A stretch of 44,747 nt of DNA from positions 1 through 44,747 of the forward strand of contig CAINEC010000189.1 of the NCBI GenBank assembly GCA_903847585.1, given 5' to 3'. Shown piece by piece: positions 1 through 8,289 of the stretch. Below the pieces are notes generated by a model that made no database searches, was not told where the DNA came from, and saw nothing but the letters and a program-made list of their open reading frames with translations. This DNA comes from an uncultured Bacteroidota bacterium (GTDB lineage: Bacteria > Bacteroidota > Bacteroidia > AKYH767-A > OLB10). Made by a program: the position numbers and the translations under genes. How positions within the stretch are numbered: position 1 is the stretch's first letter; the number at the start of each line of letters is the position of its first letter.

Positions 1-1
1 G

Positions 2-1790
2 AATACATCATCCATAACAGTAAACTCTTCAGGAACGTATACGCTTACCGTTAGTGACAATGGGTGTTTTGCAAATTCATCTGTTAATGTTATTGTAAAT
101 CCTAACCCTACACCATTAATTACAGGTCCGATTAATTCATGCCCTGGATTTAATGTGCAATTATCGGCTGGTGCTTATTCTAATTATTTATGGTCGACAG
201 GTGTTAATACATCAACATTAAACACAAATACAAGCGGAACTTTTACAGTTACTGTAACGGATGCAAACGGATGTACAGGTCAGGATTCACATGCAGTGAA
301 TATTTTCAACGCTCCTACTCCATCAATTACTGGAACACTTCAAATATGTGCAGGCAATAGCAGCAACCTTAATTCGGCAGGGAGTTATTCGCAGTACTTA
401 TGGAGTAATGGAAACAATACCTCTTCCATCAATGTAAATACTTCTGGAACTTATACACTAACTGTAACTGACATCAATAATTGCACAGCCTCAACGAGCG
501 TAAATTTTACTGTTAATCCTTTACCAATCGCAAGCATTACAGGATCGGCTGTTATTTGTAATGGCACTACTACAACTTATACGGCTAATCCCGCAGGTAT
601 AAATTATTTATGGAATACAGGAGCTACAAGCAACACCATCAATATATCAAACGCTGGAACCTATACTGTAACAGCAACCGATAATAATGGTTGTAGCAAT
701 CAAGCCAGTCAACAACTAACGGTTACGAATAACCCCACTCCAGTAATTACAGGAGCGACAAGTGCTTGCCAAGGACAAAATCTTACACTTGATGCCGGAA
801 GCTATTCAAGTTATTTATGGTCGAATGGTGCAACAACTCAAACAGTAAATGTAAATAGTAGCGGTACTTACTCAGTGACTGTTACTATCAATGGTGGCTG
901 TACTGGATCTGCTTCGCAACAAATTACGATTAATCCTTTACCTACTCCTAGCATTAATGGTACACTTGCCATTTGTGCAGGACTATCAACACAATTATCA
1001 TCCAACGGAAATTACAGCAGTTATCAATGGAGTACGGGTGCTAGCGGTAATAGCATCACTGCAGCAACACCAGGAAATTATGCATTAACTGTTACAGATA
1101 ACAATGGTTGCGTTGGAAGCACATCCGTTCAGTTAAATAATTATCCGCTACCAACACCAACATTGCCTGCAAGTGTTAGTATATGCGCAGGCGATAGTGC
1201 AAGTATAACACCAGGGAATTATTCTAATTATGTTTGGAACAACGGACAGACCAGTCCGAGTATATACATCAACACCGCTGGAACTTACACTGTTGAAGTT
1301 ACAGATATAAATGGCTGTAAAAACAACGACACTACCAATCTTATAGTAAATAATTTACCACTACCAATTATCAGTGGACCAGCAACCACTTGTGTAAATA
1401 TTCCAGCAGTGTTAAATGCAGGAAGTGGTTTTTCTCAGTATTTATGGTCAACGGGAGAGCCAACAGCGACTATTCAAACAACTATTGGTGGGAATTATAC
1501 TGTAACTGTTACGGATATACGCGGTTGTAAGAATACCGCTAACTTTAACTTAGTTGTTTATCCACTAGCTGATCCAAGCATAACAGGCGATAAAGATATC
1601 TGCGAAGGTGAAACAACATCGATTACAGGAATTGCAGGACAAGGAACCTATTTATGGTCGACGGGAGGAACGAGTTCGGCAATTACAGTTAATCAAACAG
1701 GCATTTACACATTATCAATCACAACAAACAACGGATGTATCAGCACATCGAGTTATAGTGTTAATGTACATGCAAATCCAAAAGTCAACT
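2..1790 (+). repeat. Tandem ~70-residue (about 210 bp) Ig-like coding repeats
   Basis: Eight complete and one partial unit lie head to tail in frame. They are clearly diverged from each other: the Cys pair, the LWS/LWN-x-G and the GTYT-V-V motifs persist while the rest varies. They form a stalk-like array ahead of the PKD and T9SS sorting domains. Confidence 0.8.
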
Positions 1791-2545
1791 ATTCCTATTT
1801 TCAGAAAATAAGCTGTGAGTCGATAGGAATACAAATTGTGAACTCCTCTATTTTTGATCAAGGATCAGTATTTACATGGACCTTTGGCGATGGTACTGGC
1901 GGAAATGGAGCTAGTCCTTCGCATGTATATGCAGACACTGGCAGCTACATGACGACATGTTTAATTACTAGTCCTTGGGGATGTATTGGTATTGATTCAT
2001 TAATTGTACAACTAAATACACCTCCATTACCAGAGGCAAGGTTTATCAAATCGGATGCTGTTGTAAGCATCTTCAATTCAGAAGTTCAATTCTTGAACAA
2101 ATCGAAAAATGCAACAAATTATAAATGGAGCTTTGGGGATGACCAATCATCTACCGACGCAAATCCAACTCATAAATATGATCGTGTAGGAACACATGTA
2201 GTTAAACTAATAGCATACAACGAAGCTTCCTGCTATGATGAATATGAAGAGACGATAGAAGTTGTTCAGTTTTTTGTACCGAATAGCTTTACACCTAATA
2301 ACGATGGTAAGAATGATGTGTTTTTTGATGGCACACCTGCTATTAATGTGAATTCTTATAATATGAAAGTCATTAATCGATTAGGTGGGGTTATCTACGA
2401 AACGGACTCGTATTACCAGCCATGGGATGGCAACATGCCAGACGGAACTCAGGCCCCAGAAGGTGTATTTGCCTATGTAATTCGCATTCTTTCGGAGAAC
2501 AATAAGGTGTACGATTTTAAAGGTACATTTAGTTTGATTCGTTAA
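2..2545 (+). CDS. Repeat-rich T9SS type B (gliding-motility C-terminal) surface protein, 5' end missing
   Basis: The reading frame is open to the left edge, so this is the C-terminal 847 residues of a larger protein; a GTG at 155 is only an internal codon. Seen: eight full and one partial tandem repeats of about 70 residues, each with a C-x-G start, a YLWSTG or YLWSNG core and a GTYTVTVTD-x-NGC end (about 1-1790). Two PKD-like domains follow (FTWTFGDGT near 1875 and YKWSFGDD near 2120). The last 90 residues begin FFVPNSFTPNNDGKNDVF and match the CHU_C / gliding-motility-associated C-terminal domain, which is the type B signal for T9SS export and surface attachment. It is probably a large adhesin-like or matrix protein; its ligand cannot be told. 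No clear terminator follows it. Confidence 0.9.
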   Translation, partial: NTSSITVNSSGTYTLTVSDNGCFANSSVNVIVNPNPTPLITGPINSCPGFNVQLSAGAYSNYLWSTGVNTSTLNTNTSGTFTVTVTDANGCTGQDSHAVNIFNAPTPSITGTLQICAGNSSNLNSAGSYSQYLWSNGNNTSSINVNTSGTYTLTVTDINNCTASTSVNFTVNPLPIASITGSAVICNGTTTTYTANPAGINYLWNTGATSNTINISNAGTYTVTATDNNGCSNQASQQLTVTNNPTPVITGATSACQGQNLTLDAGSYSSYLWSNGATTQTVNVNSSGTYSVTVTINGGCTGSASQQITINPLPTPSINGTLAICAGLSTQLSSNGNYSSYQWSTGASGNSITAATPGNYALTVTDNNGCVGSTSVQLNNYPLPTPTLPASVSICAGDSASITPGNYSNYVWNNGQTSPSIYINTAGTYTVEVTDINGCKNNDTTNLIVNNLPLPIISGPATTCVNIPAVLNAGSGFSQYLWSTGEPTATIQTTIGGNYTVTVTDIRGCKNTANFNLVVYPLADPSITGDKDICEGETTSITGIAGQGTYLWSTGGTSSAITVNQTGIYTLSITTNNGCISTSSYSVNVHANPKVNYSYFQKISCESIGIQIVNSSIFDQGSVFTWTFGDGTGGNGASPSHVYADTGSYMTTCLITSPWGCIGIDSLIVQLNTPPLPEARFIKSDAVVSIFNSEVQFLNKSKNATNYKWSFGDDQSSTDANPTHKYDRVGTHVVKLIAYNEASCYDEYEETIEVVQFFVPNSFTPNNDGKNDVFFDGTPAINVNSYNMKVINRLGGVIYETDSYYQPWDGNMPDGTQAPEGVFAYVIRILSENNKVYDFKGTFSLIR

Positions 2546-2641
2546 TCTTCTTAGTCAGTTGCGATTTTACCTTTTTCAGATAAACTTGTTATTTAAATAA
2601 TCTGAATTTTGTTTCTTTAGAGTCAGATAAAAATATTAACC

Positions 2642-3883
2642 ATGAAAAGAAAATTACTTTTAGTTGTTTTTTGCTTTGTAAGTTTTGCGAGTTACTCGCA
2701 AACTATCAAGATATTATTTGATGCGAAGAAGGCAGAGATGGCAGCGAACACCGATTGGATTATTGATTCTGATTTATACAACATTGGTACTGGAACTGGA
2801 GGAGCAATGACAGTAGGAGCTGGAAATGAAGCTAACCCACAACGCTACCCTACTCCTGCTCAAAGTGGAATAACATCAACCACTGCTGAAACATACTGGA
2901 AAGGTGGATTATCATCGTGGGGTGTTGCATGTGCTAAGTTGGGTTACATCGTAGAAACACTACCTAACAACGGAACTATTTCTTATGGAAATACTGCCAA
3001 CACACAAGATTTATCGAACTATAAAGTTTACGTAGTTTGTGAACCAAACATAAAGTACACAACAGCAGAAAAAACAGCATTAATGCAATTCGTTCAAAAT
3101 GGAGGCGGATTATTCATAATAGCAAATCATAATAATTCAGACAGAAATAATGATGGATGGGACGCATTAAAAATCTGGAACGATTTCTTTAGCACGAACG
3201 GAATAAAAGCAAATCCTTTTGGATTCACATTCGACTTAGCAAACTTCTCACAAACAACCACCAATTTCGCAAATCTCCCCACTAATACTATTCTTCATGG
3301 CTCTGCTGGGAATCCATACAGAATGAAATTTTCAAGTGGAACCTCTATGACCCTAAATAAAACAGCAAATTCAAACGTGTTAGGATTAGTTTATAAAACA
3401 GGTTCTTCTACAACTGGCTTAACAGGATGTATGTTTGCAAGTTCTAAATACGGAAATGGTAAAGTTGTTGGCATTGGTGATAGCTCACCTCCAGATGATG
3501 GAACAGGTGATACTGGTGATGCCTTATATAAGGGCTGGAGCGTTGATGCAGGTGGAGACCATGCGCGTATCATCATGAATGCAACAATCTGGTTAACAAA
3601 TACAGCACCTCGTATTGGTGATGAAGAAAATAGCACATTTGTAAATGTATGGCCAAATCCTTTTAACGAGGAATTAAATGTGAGTTTTGTAAATGATCAA
3701 ATAGAAACCGCTGTTATTTCATTATATGACTTAAGTGGCAGATTGATTTCGTCTCAGGAATATCAAACGATTGATGGCGTTAACCAAATTACTGTTGCTG
3801 GTAATGAATTATCAAAAGGATCTTATATCGTTACTATTTCAAAAGGTGGTAATATGATTAGCAAGAAAGTGATGAAATTTTAA
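2642..3883 (+). CDS. T9SS type A secreted protein with amidotransferase-like (DUF4350/ThuA-type) fold
   Basis: 413 residues. Residues 1-20 (MKRKLLLVVFCFVSFASYSQ) form a signal peptide. Residues 21-320 contain KILFDAKKAE, DLSNYKVYVVCEPN, FVQNGGGLFIIANHN and GNGKVVGIGDSSPPDDGTGD, a pattern I associate with a secreted glutamine-amidotransferase-like family common in Bacteroidota. No Cys-His-Glu triad is obvious, so a binding role is as likely as catalysis. The C-terminal 80 residues (VWPNPFNEELNV ... SYIVTISKGGNMISKKVMKF) are a type A T9SS sorting domain. The gene stands alone and ends at a good terminator. Start: ATG directly before the signal peptide. Substrate unknown. Confidence 0.85.
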   Translation: MKRKLLLVVFCFVSFASYSQTIKILFDAKKAEMAANTDWIIDSDLYNIGTGTGGAMTVGAGNEANPQRYPTPAQSGITSTTAETYWKGGLSSWGVACAKLGYIVETLPNNGTISYGNTANTQDLSNYKVYVVCEPNIKYTTAEKTALMQFVQNGGGLFIIANHNNSDRNNDGWDALKIWNDFFSTNGIKANPFGFTFDLANFSQTTTNFANLPTNTILHGSAGNPYRMKFSSGTSMTLNKTANSNVLGLVYKTGSSTTGLTGCMFASSKYGNGKVVGIGDSSPPDDGTGDTGDALYKGWSVDAGGDHARIIMNATIWLTNTAPRIGDEENSTFVNVWPNPFNEELNVSFVNDQIETAVISLYDLSGRLISSQEYQTIDGVNQITVAGNELSKGSYIVTISKGGNMISKKVMKF

Positions 3884-3894
3884 TTTCATAAAGG

Positions 3895-3917
3895 AAGGGA
3901 CTTCAGTCCCTTTTTTA
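3895..3917 (+). terminator. Rho-independent terminator
   Basis: Stem AAGGGAC / GTCCCTT with loop TTCA, followed by a T run, 12 bases after the preceding stop codon. Confidence 0.8.
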
Positions 3918-3933
3918 TTCCGAATCTATATCG

Positions 3934-3949
3934 TAATATTGCAATATTA
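3934..3949. promoter_or_regulatory. Probable ArsR operator
   Basis: A perfect 16-base palindrome, TAATATTGCAATATTA, ends 7 bases before the ATG of the ArsR-family gene. ArsR/SmtB repressors bind AT-rich inverted repeats that overlap their own promoters, so autoregulation by arsenite (or another metal) is inferred. Confidence 0.6.
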
Positions 3950-3956
3950 AAATACA

Positions 3957-4289
3957 ATGGGAATTACTAAATCGGAACATTATACTACCAAGCAGAATCA
4001 GATTGCGGTTTTATTAAAAGCAATTGCTCATCCTGCTCGCATTGCAATTATTGAATATCTATTAAAAAAAGAAGAATGTATCTGCAACGATTTAGTCAAT
4101 CATCTTCCATTATCGCAACCTACTGTATCACAACATCTGAAAGAACTTAAAAATGCAGGAATCATCAAAGGAAGTATAGACGGAAACGCCATCTGTTATT
4201 GCCTCGATGAAAAAGCACTTTCAAAAATAGAAGGGTACTTTTCTGAAACCACTAAAAAAATAAAATCAAAAAATATCACCTGTTGCTAA
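3957..4289 (+). CDS. arsR: ArsR/SmtB-family metal-responsive repressor
   Basis: 110 residues, the usual length. The winged helix-turn-helix runs over about residues 15-90, with the recognition region LPLSQPTVSQHLKELKNAG at 50-68. C41 and C43 (EECICNDL) sit where classical ArsR has ELCVCDL, the arsenite or antimonite site; further Cys at 80 and 82 and a C-terminal C109-C110 may add ligands. It is expected to repress the operon through the 16-base palindrome and to release DNA on binding As(III). The first gene of the arsR, DUF6428, small peptide, arsC set; it ends 10 bases before the next ATG. The inducing metal is inferred from arsC and not proven. Confidence 0.88.
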   Translation: MGITKSEHYTTKQNQIAVLLKAIAHPARIAIIEYLLKKEECICNDLVNHLPLSQPTVSQHLKELKNAGIIKGSIDGNAICYCLDEKALSKIEGYFSETTKKIKSKNITCC

Positions 4290-4299
4290 AACATTTTTT

Positions 4300-4764
4300 A
4301 TGAAAATATCTGAATTTCTTTATGCACTATCTGGATTAGAATCGTTGGTTATTACCAATGAAAATGGTCAGCCAATACCTATGCATTTCCATGTGACAGA
4401 AGTTGGACAAACAACCAAGAATTATATTGATTGTGGTGGAACAGTGAGAGAAGATAAATGTATATCCATGCAATTATGGGTTGCTGAAGATGTTGACCAT
4501 CGCTTATCGCCGAAAAAGTTAGCGACCATCATTTTACAATCAGCTAATCTATGGAATCAAGAGGATTTACCAATAGAAATGGAGTATCAAGAAAAGACTA
4601 TTGGAAGGTACGATGTAGCATTTAGCAACGGAACTTTTCAATTAATATCAAAGCAAACAGCCTGTTTAGCTCCAGACCAATGTGGCATACCTCAAGAAAA
4701 AACAAAAGTAAAATTATCAGAACTGAATACAACAACTTGCAAACCTGGCAGTGGTTGCTGCTAA
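4300..4764 (+). CDS. DUF6428 family protein of the ars operon
   Basis: 154 residues, no signal peptide and no membrane segment. It resembles DUF6428 proteins, which I know as companions of arsR in Bacteroidota; function unknown. Seen: an N-terminal MHFHVTEVG strand with two His, a YIDCGGTVREDKC region with two Cys, a LSPKKLATIILQSANLW helix, and a Cys-rich tail (CLAPDQCG, then CKPGSGCC at the end). The terminal Cys pairs would suit thiol chemistry or As(III) binding, which is inference. It lies 10 bases after arsR and is followed 5 bases later by the 40-residue peptide gene. Confidence 0.75.
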   Translation: MKISEFLYALSGLESLVITNENGQPIPMHFHVTEVGQTTKNYIDCGGTVREDKCISMQLWVAEDVDHRLSPKKLATIILQSANLWNQEDLPIEMEYQEKTIGRYDVAFSNGTFQLISKQTACLAPDQCGIPQEKTKVKLSELNTTTCKPGSGCC

Positions 4765-4769
4765 ACAAA

Positions 4770-4892
4770 ATGGAATTAGTAAAAAAATACAAAAAACCTA
4801 TTGTGATTATTGCTGGCCTTATTGCTTTGAATATTGCGTATGGCTTCGACCCTCGATTTACTCTCATTAACCTCTTATGGCTATTGGTATGA
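4770..4892 (+). CDS. 40-residue single-span membrane peptide in the ars operon
   Basis: MELVKKYKKPIVIIAGLIAL opens a 40-residue peptide with a positively charged N-terminus, a hydrophobic stretch (about residues 10-23) and a second apolar end, INLLWLLV. It is short, but the context supports it: it starts 5 bases after the DUF6428 stop, and its TGA overlaps the arsC ATG as ATGA (4889-4892), the usual sign of translational coupling. No family recognised. It could be a membrane anchor or a small regulator of arsenic handling; the function is not known. Confidence 0.65.
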   Translation: MELVKKYKKPIVIIAGLIALNIAYGFDPRFTLINLLWLLV

Positions 4893-5308
4893 AAAAGAAT
4901 ATTCTTGTTTTATGTACTGGAAACAGTTGTCGCAGTCAGATGGCACATGGCTATCTACAACATTTTTATGGCAATGAAATGAATGTATACAGTGCGGGAA
5001 TAGAAACCCATGGAGTTAACTCGAGAGCGATTGCAATTATGAAAGAAGATGATATTGATATTTCGAATCACACTTCTAACAACGTTAATGAGTATTTAGA
5101 AATCCCGTTTGATTTCATCCTTACAGTATGCGATCACGCAGCAGAAAATTGTCCGTATATACCAGGCAATGCTATTCGAATTCATCATTCCTTTTCAGAT
5201 CCATCAAAACTACACGGAACAGAAGATGAAATACATCAAGCCTTTGAGAAAACGCGAAATGAAATAAAAGAATACTGTGCTAATTTGAAAGATAAAATCA
5301 ACGCGTAA
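4889..5308 (+). CDS. arsC: Arsenate reductase, thioredoxin-coupled LMW-phosphatase type
   Basis: 139 residues from the ATG at 4889; the in-frame ATG at 4877 is less likely because 4889 overlaps the preceding stop as ATGA. The low-molecular-weight phosphatase P-loop VLCTGNSCRS carries the nucleophile C9 and R15. C81 and C88 in LTVCDHAAENCPYIPG match the second and third redox cysteines of the Staphylococcus pI258-type ArsC, and HHSFSDPS holds the family Asp. It should reduce As(V) to As(III) using thioredoxin. No arsB or ACR3 efflux gene follows: the next gene is convergent and its stop abuts this one with no spare base. Confidence 0.88.
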   Translation: MKKNILVLCTGNSCRSQMAHGYLQHFYGNEMNVYSAGIETHGVNSRAIAIMKEDDIDISNHTSNNVNEYLEIPFDFILTVCDHAAENCPYIPGNAIRIHHSFSDPSKLHGTEDEIHQAFEKTRNEIKEYCANLKDKINA

Positions 5309-6298
5309 TTAAAATACGATACCGCAGATAACAATCTTACGCATTTTTAATTCTTGTCCTGGAGTTAAAGCAGTACCAGGAACGATATTATTCATCTGAT
5401 AAAGTTTTTTCTGACGAACTCCGTATGCTTGCGCTATGTCATACATGGTTTCACCTTCACGAACGGTATAAGTTTCTACCTCTGCTCTACCCTTTTTAGA
5501 TTTTACGAAAACGATATCACCAATATGTAGAATATCATTTTTCTCAGCTTCATTATACTCTAAAATTTGCCATAACTCAAGATTATATTGCTTGGCGATT
5601 TTTAAATAAGAGTCTGATTTTTCAACGTAAACGAAAGGAATATTATTAATCGTTGCTAAACCATTTAATACTTTCACACGTGGCGTAATTTTTACTTTAA
5701 TCGGTTTATTATCTTCATTCACCACTTCTTTTTTCTTCTCCTTGTGCTTCTCTTCTTTGTTATTGGCAATTGGCAGTGGCGTACCACCCTGATCTAAAAC
5801 CTGCAGATTATAACGCTCGATTATTTCAATTAACTTATCTGCATAAGCCGGATTAGTTGCATATCCTGCTTGCTTTAATCCTTTAGCCCAACCTTTGTAA
5901 TCTTCAATTTGCAAATCAAATAAGAACTTATAACGGTCGCGAGTGCGTAAAAAATTACTGTGATCATCATACGATTCTTCTACTGAGCTATACTTACGAA
6001 AACATTCATTGGGCGCATCATCATCCATGTAGTAGGTATCACCACCCCAATCTTTATGACACTTAACACCAAAATGATTTTTTGCCACTTTCGCAAGTGA
6101 GCTATTTCCATAATCTGACTCAAACATTCCTTGGGCCATGGTTATAGAAGCAGGCACTCCCGTCTTTTTCATATCAGCAATTGCAGCTTCTTTAAACTGT
6201 GCGATGTACTGTTCAGCAGTTAAACGTGGTTCATCTTGAGCAAATGAATAAGAACTAACTAAAGCTATAAGACTTAATAGAAGGGCAAACTTTTTCAT
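5309..6298 (-). CDS. Secreted glucosaminidase with two LysM domains
   Basis: 329 residues. Signal peptide 1-20 (ends SFAQ). Glucosaminidase (FlgJ/AcmA-like) domain at about 30-168, with the likely catalytic E60 in MAQGMFESDYGNS and the KNHFGVKCHKDWGG motif. A Lys/Glu-rich linker (180-195) leads to two LysM peptidoglycan-binding domains at about 222-266 and 276-320. It should cut the N-acetylglucosamine side of glycan strands in the periplasm, for growth, division or turnover. A TAACTTTG -7 box lies 4 bases upstream of the ATG, which implies a leaderless mRNA. Confidence 0.88.
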   Translation of the reverse strand: MKKFALLLSLIALVSSYSFAQDEPRLTAEQYIAQFKEAAIADMKKTGVPASITMAQGMFESDYGNSSLAKVAKNHFGVKCHKDWGGDTYYMDDDAPNECFRKYSSVEESYDDHSNFLRTRDRYKFLFDLQIEDYKGWAKGLKQAGYATNPAYADKLIEIIERYNLQVLDQGGTPLPIANNKEEKHKEKKKEVVNEDNKPIKVKITPRVKVLNGLATINNIPFVYVEKSDSYLKIAKQYNLELWQILEYNEAEKNDILHIGDIVFVKSKKGRAEVETYTVREGETMYDIAQAYGVRQKKLYQMNNIVPGTALTPGQELKMRKIVICGIVF

Positions 6299-6302
6299 AA
6301 CT

Positions 6303-6310
6303 CAAAGTTA
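6303..6310 (-). promoter_or_regulatory. Promoter -7 box (TAACTTTG)
   Basis: Exact match to the Bacteroidota TANNTTTG consensus on the minus strand, with 4 bases between it and the ATG at 6298. An ATTG lies about 22 bases further upstream and may be the -33 element. Confidence 0.55.
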
Positions 6311-6365
6311 CAACAGATTGAAAATGGATTATCAATTGTAAAACGTGTTAATCAACATGGTATTG

Positions 6366-7253
6366 TTAATCGATATGCAGGTATTGTAAACCACCCGTAT
6401 GAATCGCCAAAAGGTTATCATTACTTGAAAAAATTCCATTCGTTACCATATCATAGATAGCCCAAAACATTTTTCCTGTGTAAATTGATTCAATTTTAAA
6501 ATCGTTGAGCTGATTAATATCGCTGACAAATTGCATTAGATTTTCAGGAACCTTAGCATAACCTCCATGATGATAGCCATCGTAAATAGTATAGTTTGTA
6601 TTGGTTGTTTTTTCTCCGTTGGATAAAAACGTTTCGATGTTTTTTTGCAGAAAGTCCTTGCCTTTTAGCACGGCAATACCATGCACCGTTTGATTTGATT
6701 GTTGTCCGCGGATGATACCCGCCATTGTTGCACCCGTTGCGATGGGCAATACTAAATGATTAAATGTTGCTGGAATATAATCGGTGATTGTTTGACAACC
6801 TTTAACCGCTAATTGGTTAGAGCCTCCTTCGGGAAGGATTAATCGATTTTCAAACTGATTAAAAAACTCATGATTAAAATTCTCACACAACTCGCGATAT
6901 AATTGTGAATGCACGAAATTAATTTCTACACCTAATTTATATAAACGCGTTAGCGTTATGCTTTTCTCAACCATACTTACATCACCACGAACAATAGCTA
7001 TGAATCGCTTTTCAGGTAACTGACTTTTTAATGAAGCGAATGCAGCAAGATGATTTGAGTAGGCACCACCAAATGAAATTATAGTTTGATGATTTTCTTT
7101 TTTTAATTCGTCGATATTATACAACAACTTAAAATACTTATTCCCTCCTAAATGTAAATCAATTGCATCCAAACGTAATACAGAAACATTGCTGATGTCT
7201 GAAGCGGGGAATGTTACTTTTTGAATGGGGATTTGATGGGAGTTTTGGAGCAT
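6366..7253 (-). CDS. PLP-dependent ACC deaminase / D-cysteine desulfhydrase family enzyme
   Basis: 295 residues, slightly short for the family (about 300-330). LGGNKYFKLLYNI at about 35-47 carries the likely Schiff-base lysine, and SFGGAYSNHLAAFA at about 60-73 is the family's phosphate and substrate loop. LPEGGSNQLAVKG and LPIATGATMAGI are the conserved PLP-phosphate region. Possible reactions are D-cysteine to pyruvate, sulfide and ammonia, or 1-aminocyclopropane-1-carboxylate deamination; sequence reading does not settle which. It is a single gene. A near-consensus TATTTTTA box is 6 bases before the ATG. Confidence 0.8.
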   Translation of the reverse strand: MLQNSHQIPIQKVTFPASDISNVSVLRLDAIDLHLGGNKYFKLLYNIDELKKENHQTIISFGGAYSNHLAAFASLKSQLPEKRFIAIVRGDVSMVEKSITLTRLYKLGVEINFVHSQLYRELCENFNHEFFNQFENRLILPEGGSNQLAVKGCQTITDYIPATFNHLVLPIATGATMAGIIRGQQSNQTVHGIAVLKGKDFLQKNIETFLSNGEKTTNTNYTIYDGYHHGGYAKVPENLMQFVSDINQLNDFKIESIYTGKMFWAIYDMVTNGIFSSNDNLLAIHTGGLQYLHID

Positions 7254-7297
7254 TGAGGGTAAAAATAAGGGATTGGGTTGAATTTTAATTATTCTCT

Positions 7298-7325
7298 ACA
7301 GGCAAGGGTTTAAACCCTTGCCTGT
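7298..7325. repeat. 28-bp perfect palindrome with GGGTTTAAACCC core
   Basis: Every base from 7298 to 7325 pairs with its mirror position; the arms read ACAGGCAAGGGTTT and its complement. It lies between two divergent genes and has no T tail, so it is not a standard terminator. Its partner at 7370-7393 has the same 12-base core with different outer arms. Confidence 0.85.
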
Positions 7326-7369
7326 TAAAAATTTGATATTTTAATCATCGTATCTTTTTCGTCCCTCAA

Positions 7370-7393
7370 AGCATCGGGTTTAAACCCGATGCT
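7370..7393. repeat. 24-bp perfect palindrome with the same GGGTTTAAACCC core
   Basis: Perfect symmetry over 7370-7393 (arm AGCATCGGGTTT). The centre is 70 bases from that of the first palindrome. The outer arm bases differ between the two copies, yet each copy stays fully self-complementary. Confidence 0.85.
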
Positions 7394-7439
7394 AAATTGA
7401 AATTATTCCCCCAACCCAATTTTCCACTACCTTCACATC

Positions 7440-8237
7440 ATGAATCCAAATAATTACATCGAATTCAACAAAGCATCGTGGAATCAAAAAACACAATTGC
7501 ATTTTGATTCTGAATTTTATAATAACGCTGCATTTATTGATGGAAAGAATTCGTTAAACGAAATTGAATTAAACTTGCTTGGTGATGTTACCGGTAAAAG
7601 TATTCTGCACTTGCAATGTCACTTCGGACAAGATACGCTTTCGCTACAACGGATGGGCGCAAACGTTACTGGGGTCGATTTTTCAGAGGCAGCAATTGAA
7701 AAGGCCAAACTTTTAAATGATCAACTCGGACTTAATGCAAATTTTATTTGTTGTGATTTATACAGCTTGCCCGATTATCTACAAAACGAAAAGTTTGATA
7801 TTGTTTTTACTAGCTACGGAACAATTGGTTGGTTACCCGATATTGATAAATGGGCAAGTATTGTAGCGCAGTATTTAAAGCCAGATGGCAAATTTATTTT
7901 TGCGGAGTTTCATCCTGTGATTTGGATGTACGATAACGACTTTACTAAAATCACTTACTCCTATTTTAAACAGGATGCAATCATAGAAACAGAATCGGGG
8001 TCGTATGCATCGCGTGAAAGTGGCGAGCCATTTACGACCATTACCTGGAACCATTCGATTGGTGAAGTGGTGAGTGCCTTAACTAAACAAGGACTAAAAG
8101 TTAATCACTTGCAGGAATATGATTATTCGCCTTATAATTGTATGTCGTTTTTAACAGAATCGGAGCCTGGAAAATTCAGAATTAAGGAGATGGATAATTT
8201 TGTTCCAATCGTTTATTCGTTAGTGGCTGAACGATAA
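7440..8237 (+). CDS. Class I SAM-dependent methyltransferase
   Basis: 265 residues. Rossmann motif I is ILHLQCHFGQDTLSL (55-69), with the acidic motif II residue D80 in VTGVDFSEAAIEKAK, and FDIVFTSYGTIGWL as the motif IV region. FAEFHPVIWMYD follows motif V. It resembles the small-molecule Methyltransf_25/UbiE-like group; the substrate cannot be named. No partner gene: it sits alone between the twin palindromes and the DUF5522 gene. A degenerate -7 box (TACCTTCA, 7428-7435) is 4 bases before the ATG, the same spacing as in the exact matches elsewhere in the window. Confidence 0.85.
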   Translation: MNPNNYIEFNKASWNQKTQLHFDSEFYNNAAFIDGKNSLNEIELNLLGDVTGKSILHLQCHFGQDTLSLQRMGANVTGVDFSEAAIEKAKLLNDQLGLNANFICCDLYSLPDYLQNEKFDIVFTSYGTIGWLPDIDKWASIVAQYLKPDGKFIFAEFHPVIWMYDNDFTKITYSYFKQDAIIETESGSYASRESGEPFTTITWNHSIGEVVSALTKQGLKVNHLQEYDYSPYNCMSFLTESEPGKFRIKEMDNFVPIVYSLVAER

Positions 8238-8277
8238 TCCTCTATAACCTGAGCTTTAAAATCTGAGCCTGATTCAG

Positions 8278-8285
8278 TACCTTTG
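8278..8285 (+). promoter_or_regulatory. Promoter -7 box (TACCTTTG)
   Basis: Exact TANNTTTG match 4 bases before the ATG at 8290. TTTA at 8255-8258, 19 bases upstream, is a one-mismatch -33 element. Confidence 0.6.
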
Positions 8286-8289
8286 CCCC

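Noticed and set aside
155-2545. GTG at 155 as the start of the first gene
   Set aside because: The frame is open to position 2 and encodes another repeat unit, so the gene begins outside the window.
3895-3917. Hairpin before arsR as part of the ars operator
   Set aside because: It has a T tail and sits just after the previous stop; the separate 16-bp palindrome is the better operator.
4680-4769. N-terminal extension of the 40-residue peptide
   Set aside because: It runs inside the DUF6428 gene in another frame; only the part from 4770 has the coupling pattern.
4877-4888. ATG at 4877 as the arsC start
   Set aside because: The ATG at 4889 overlaps the preceding stop as ATGA and gives the standard MKKNILVLCTGNSC start.
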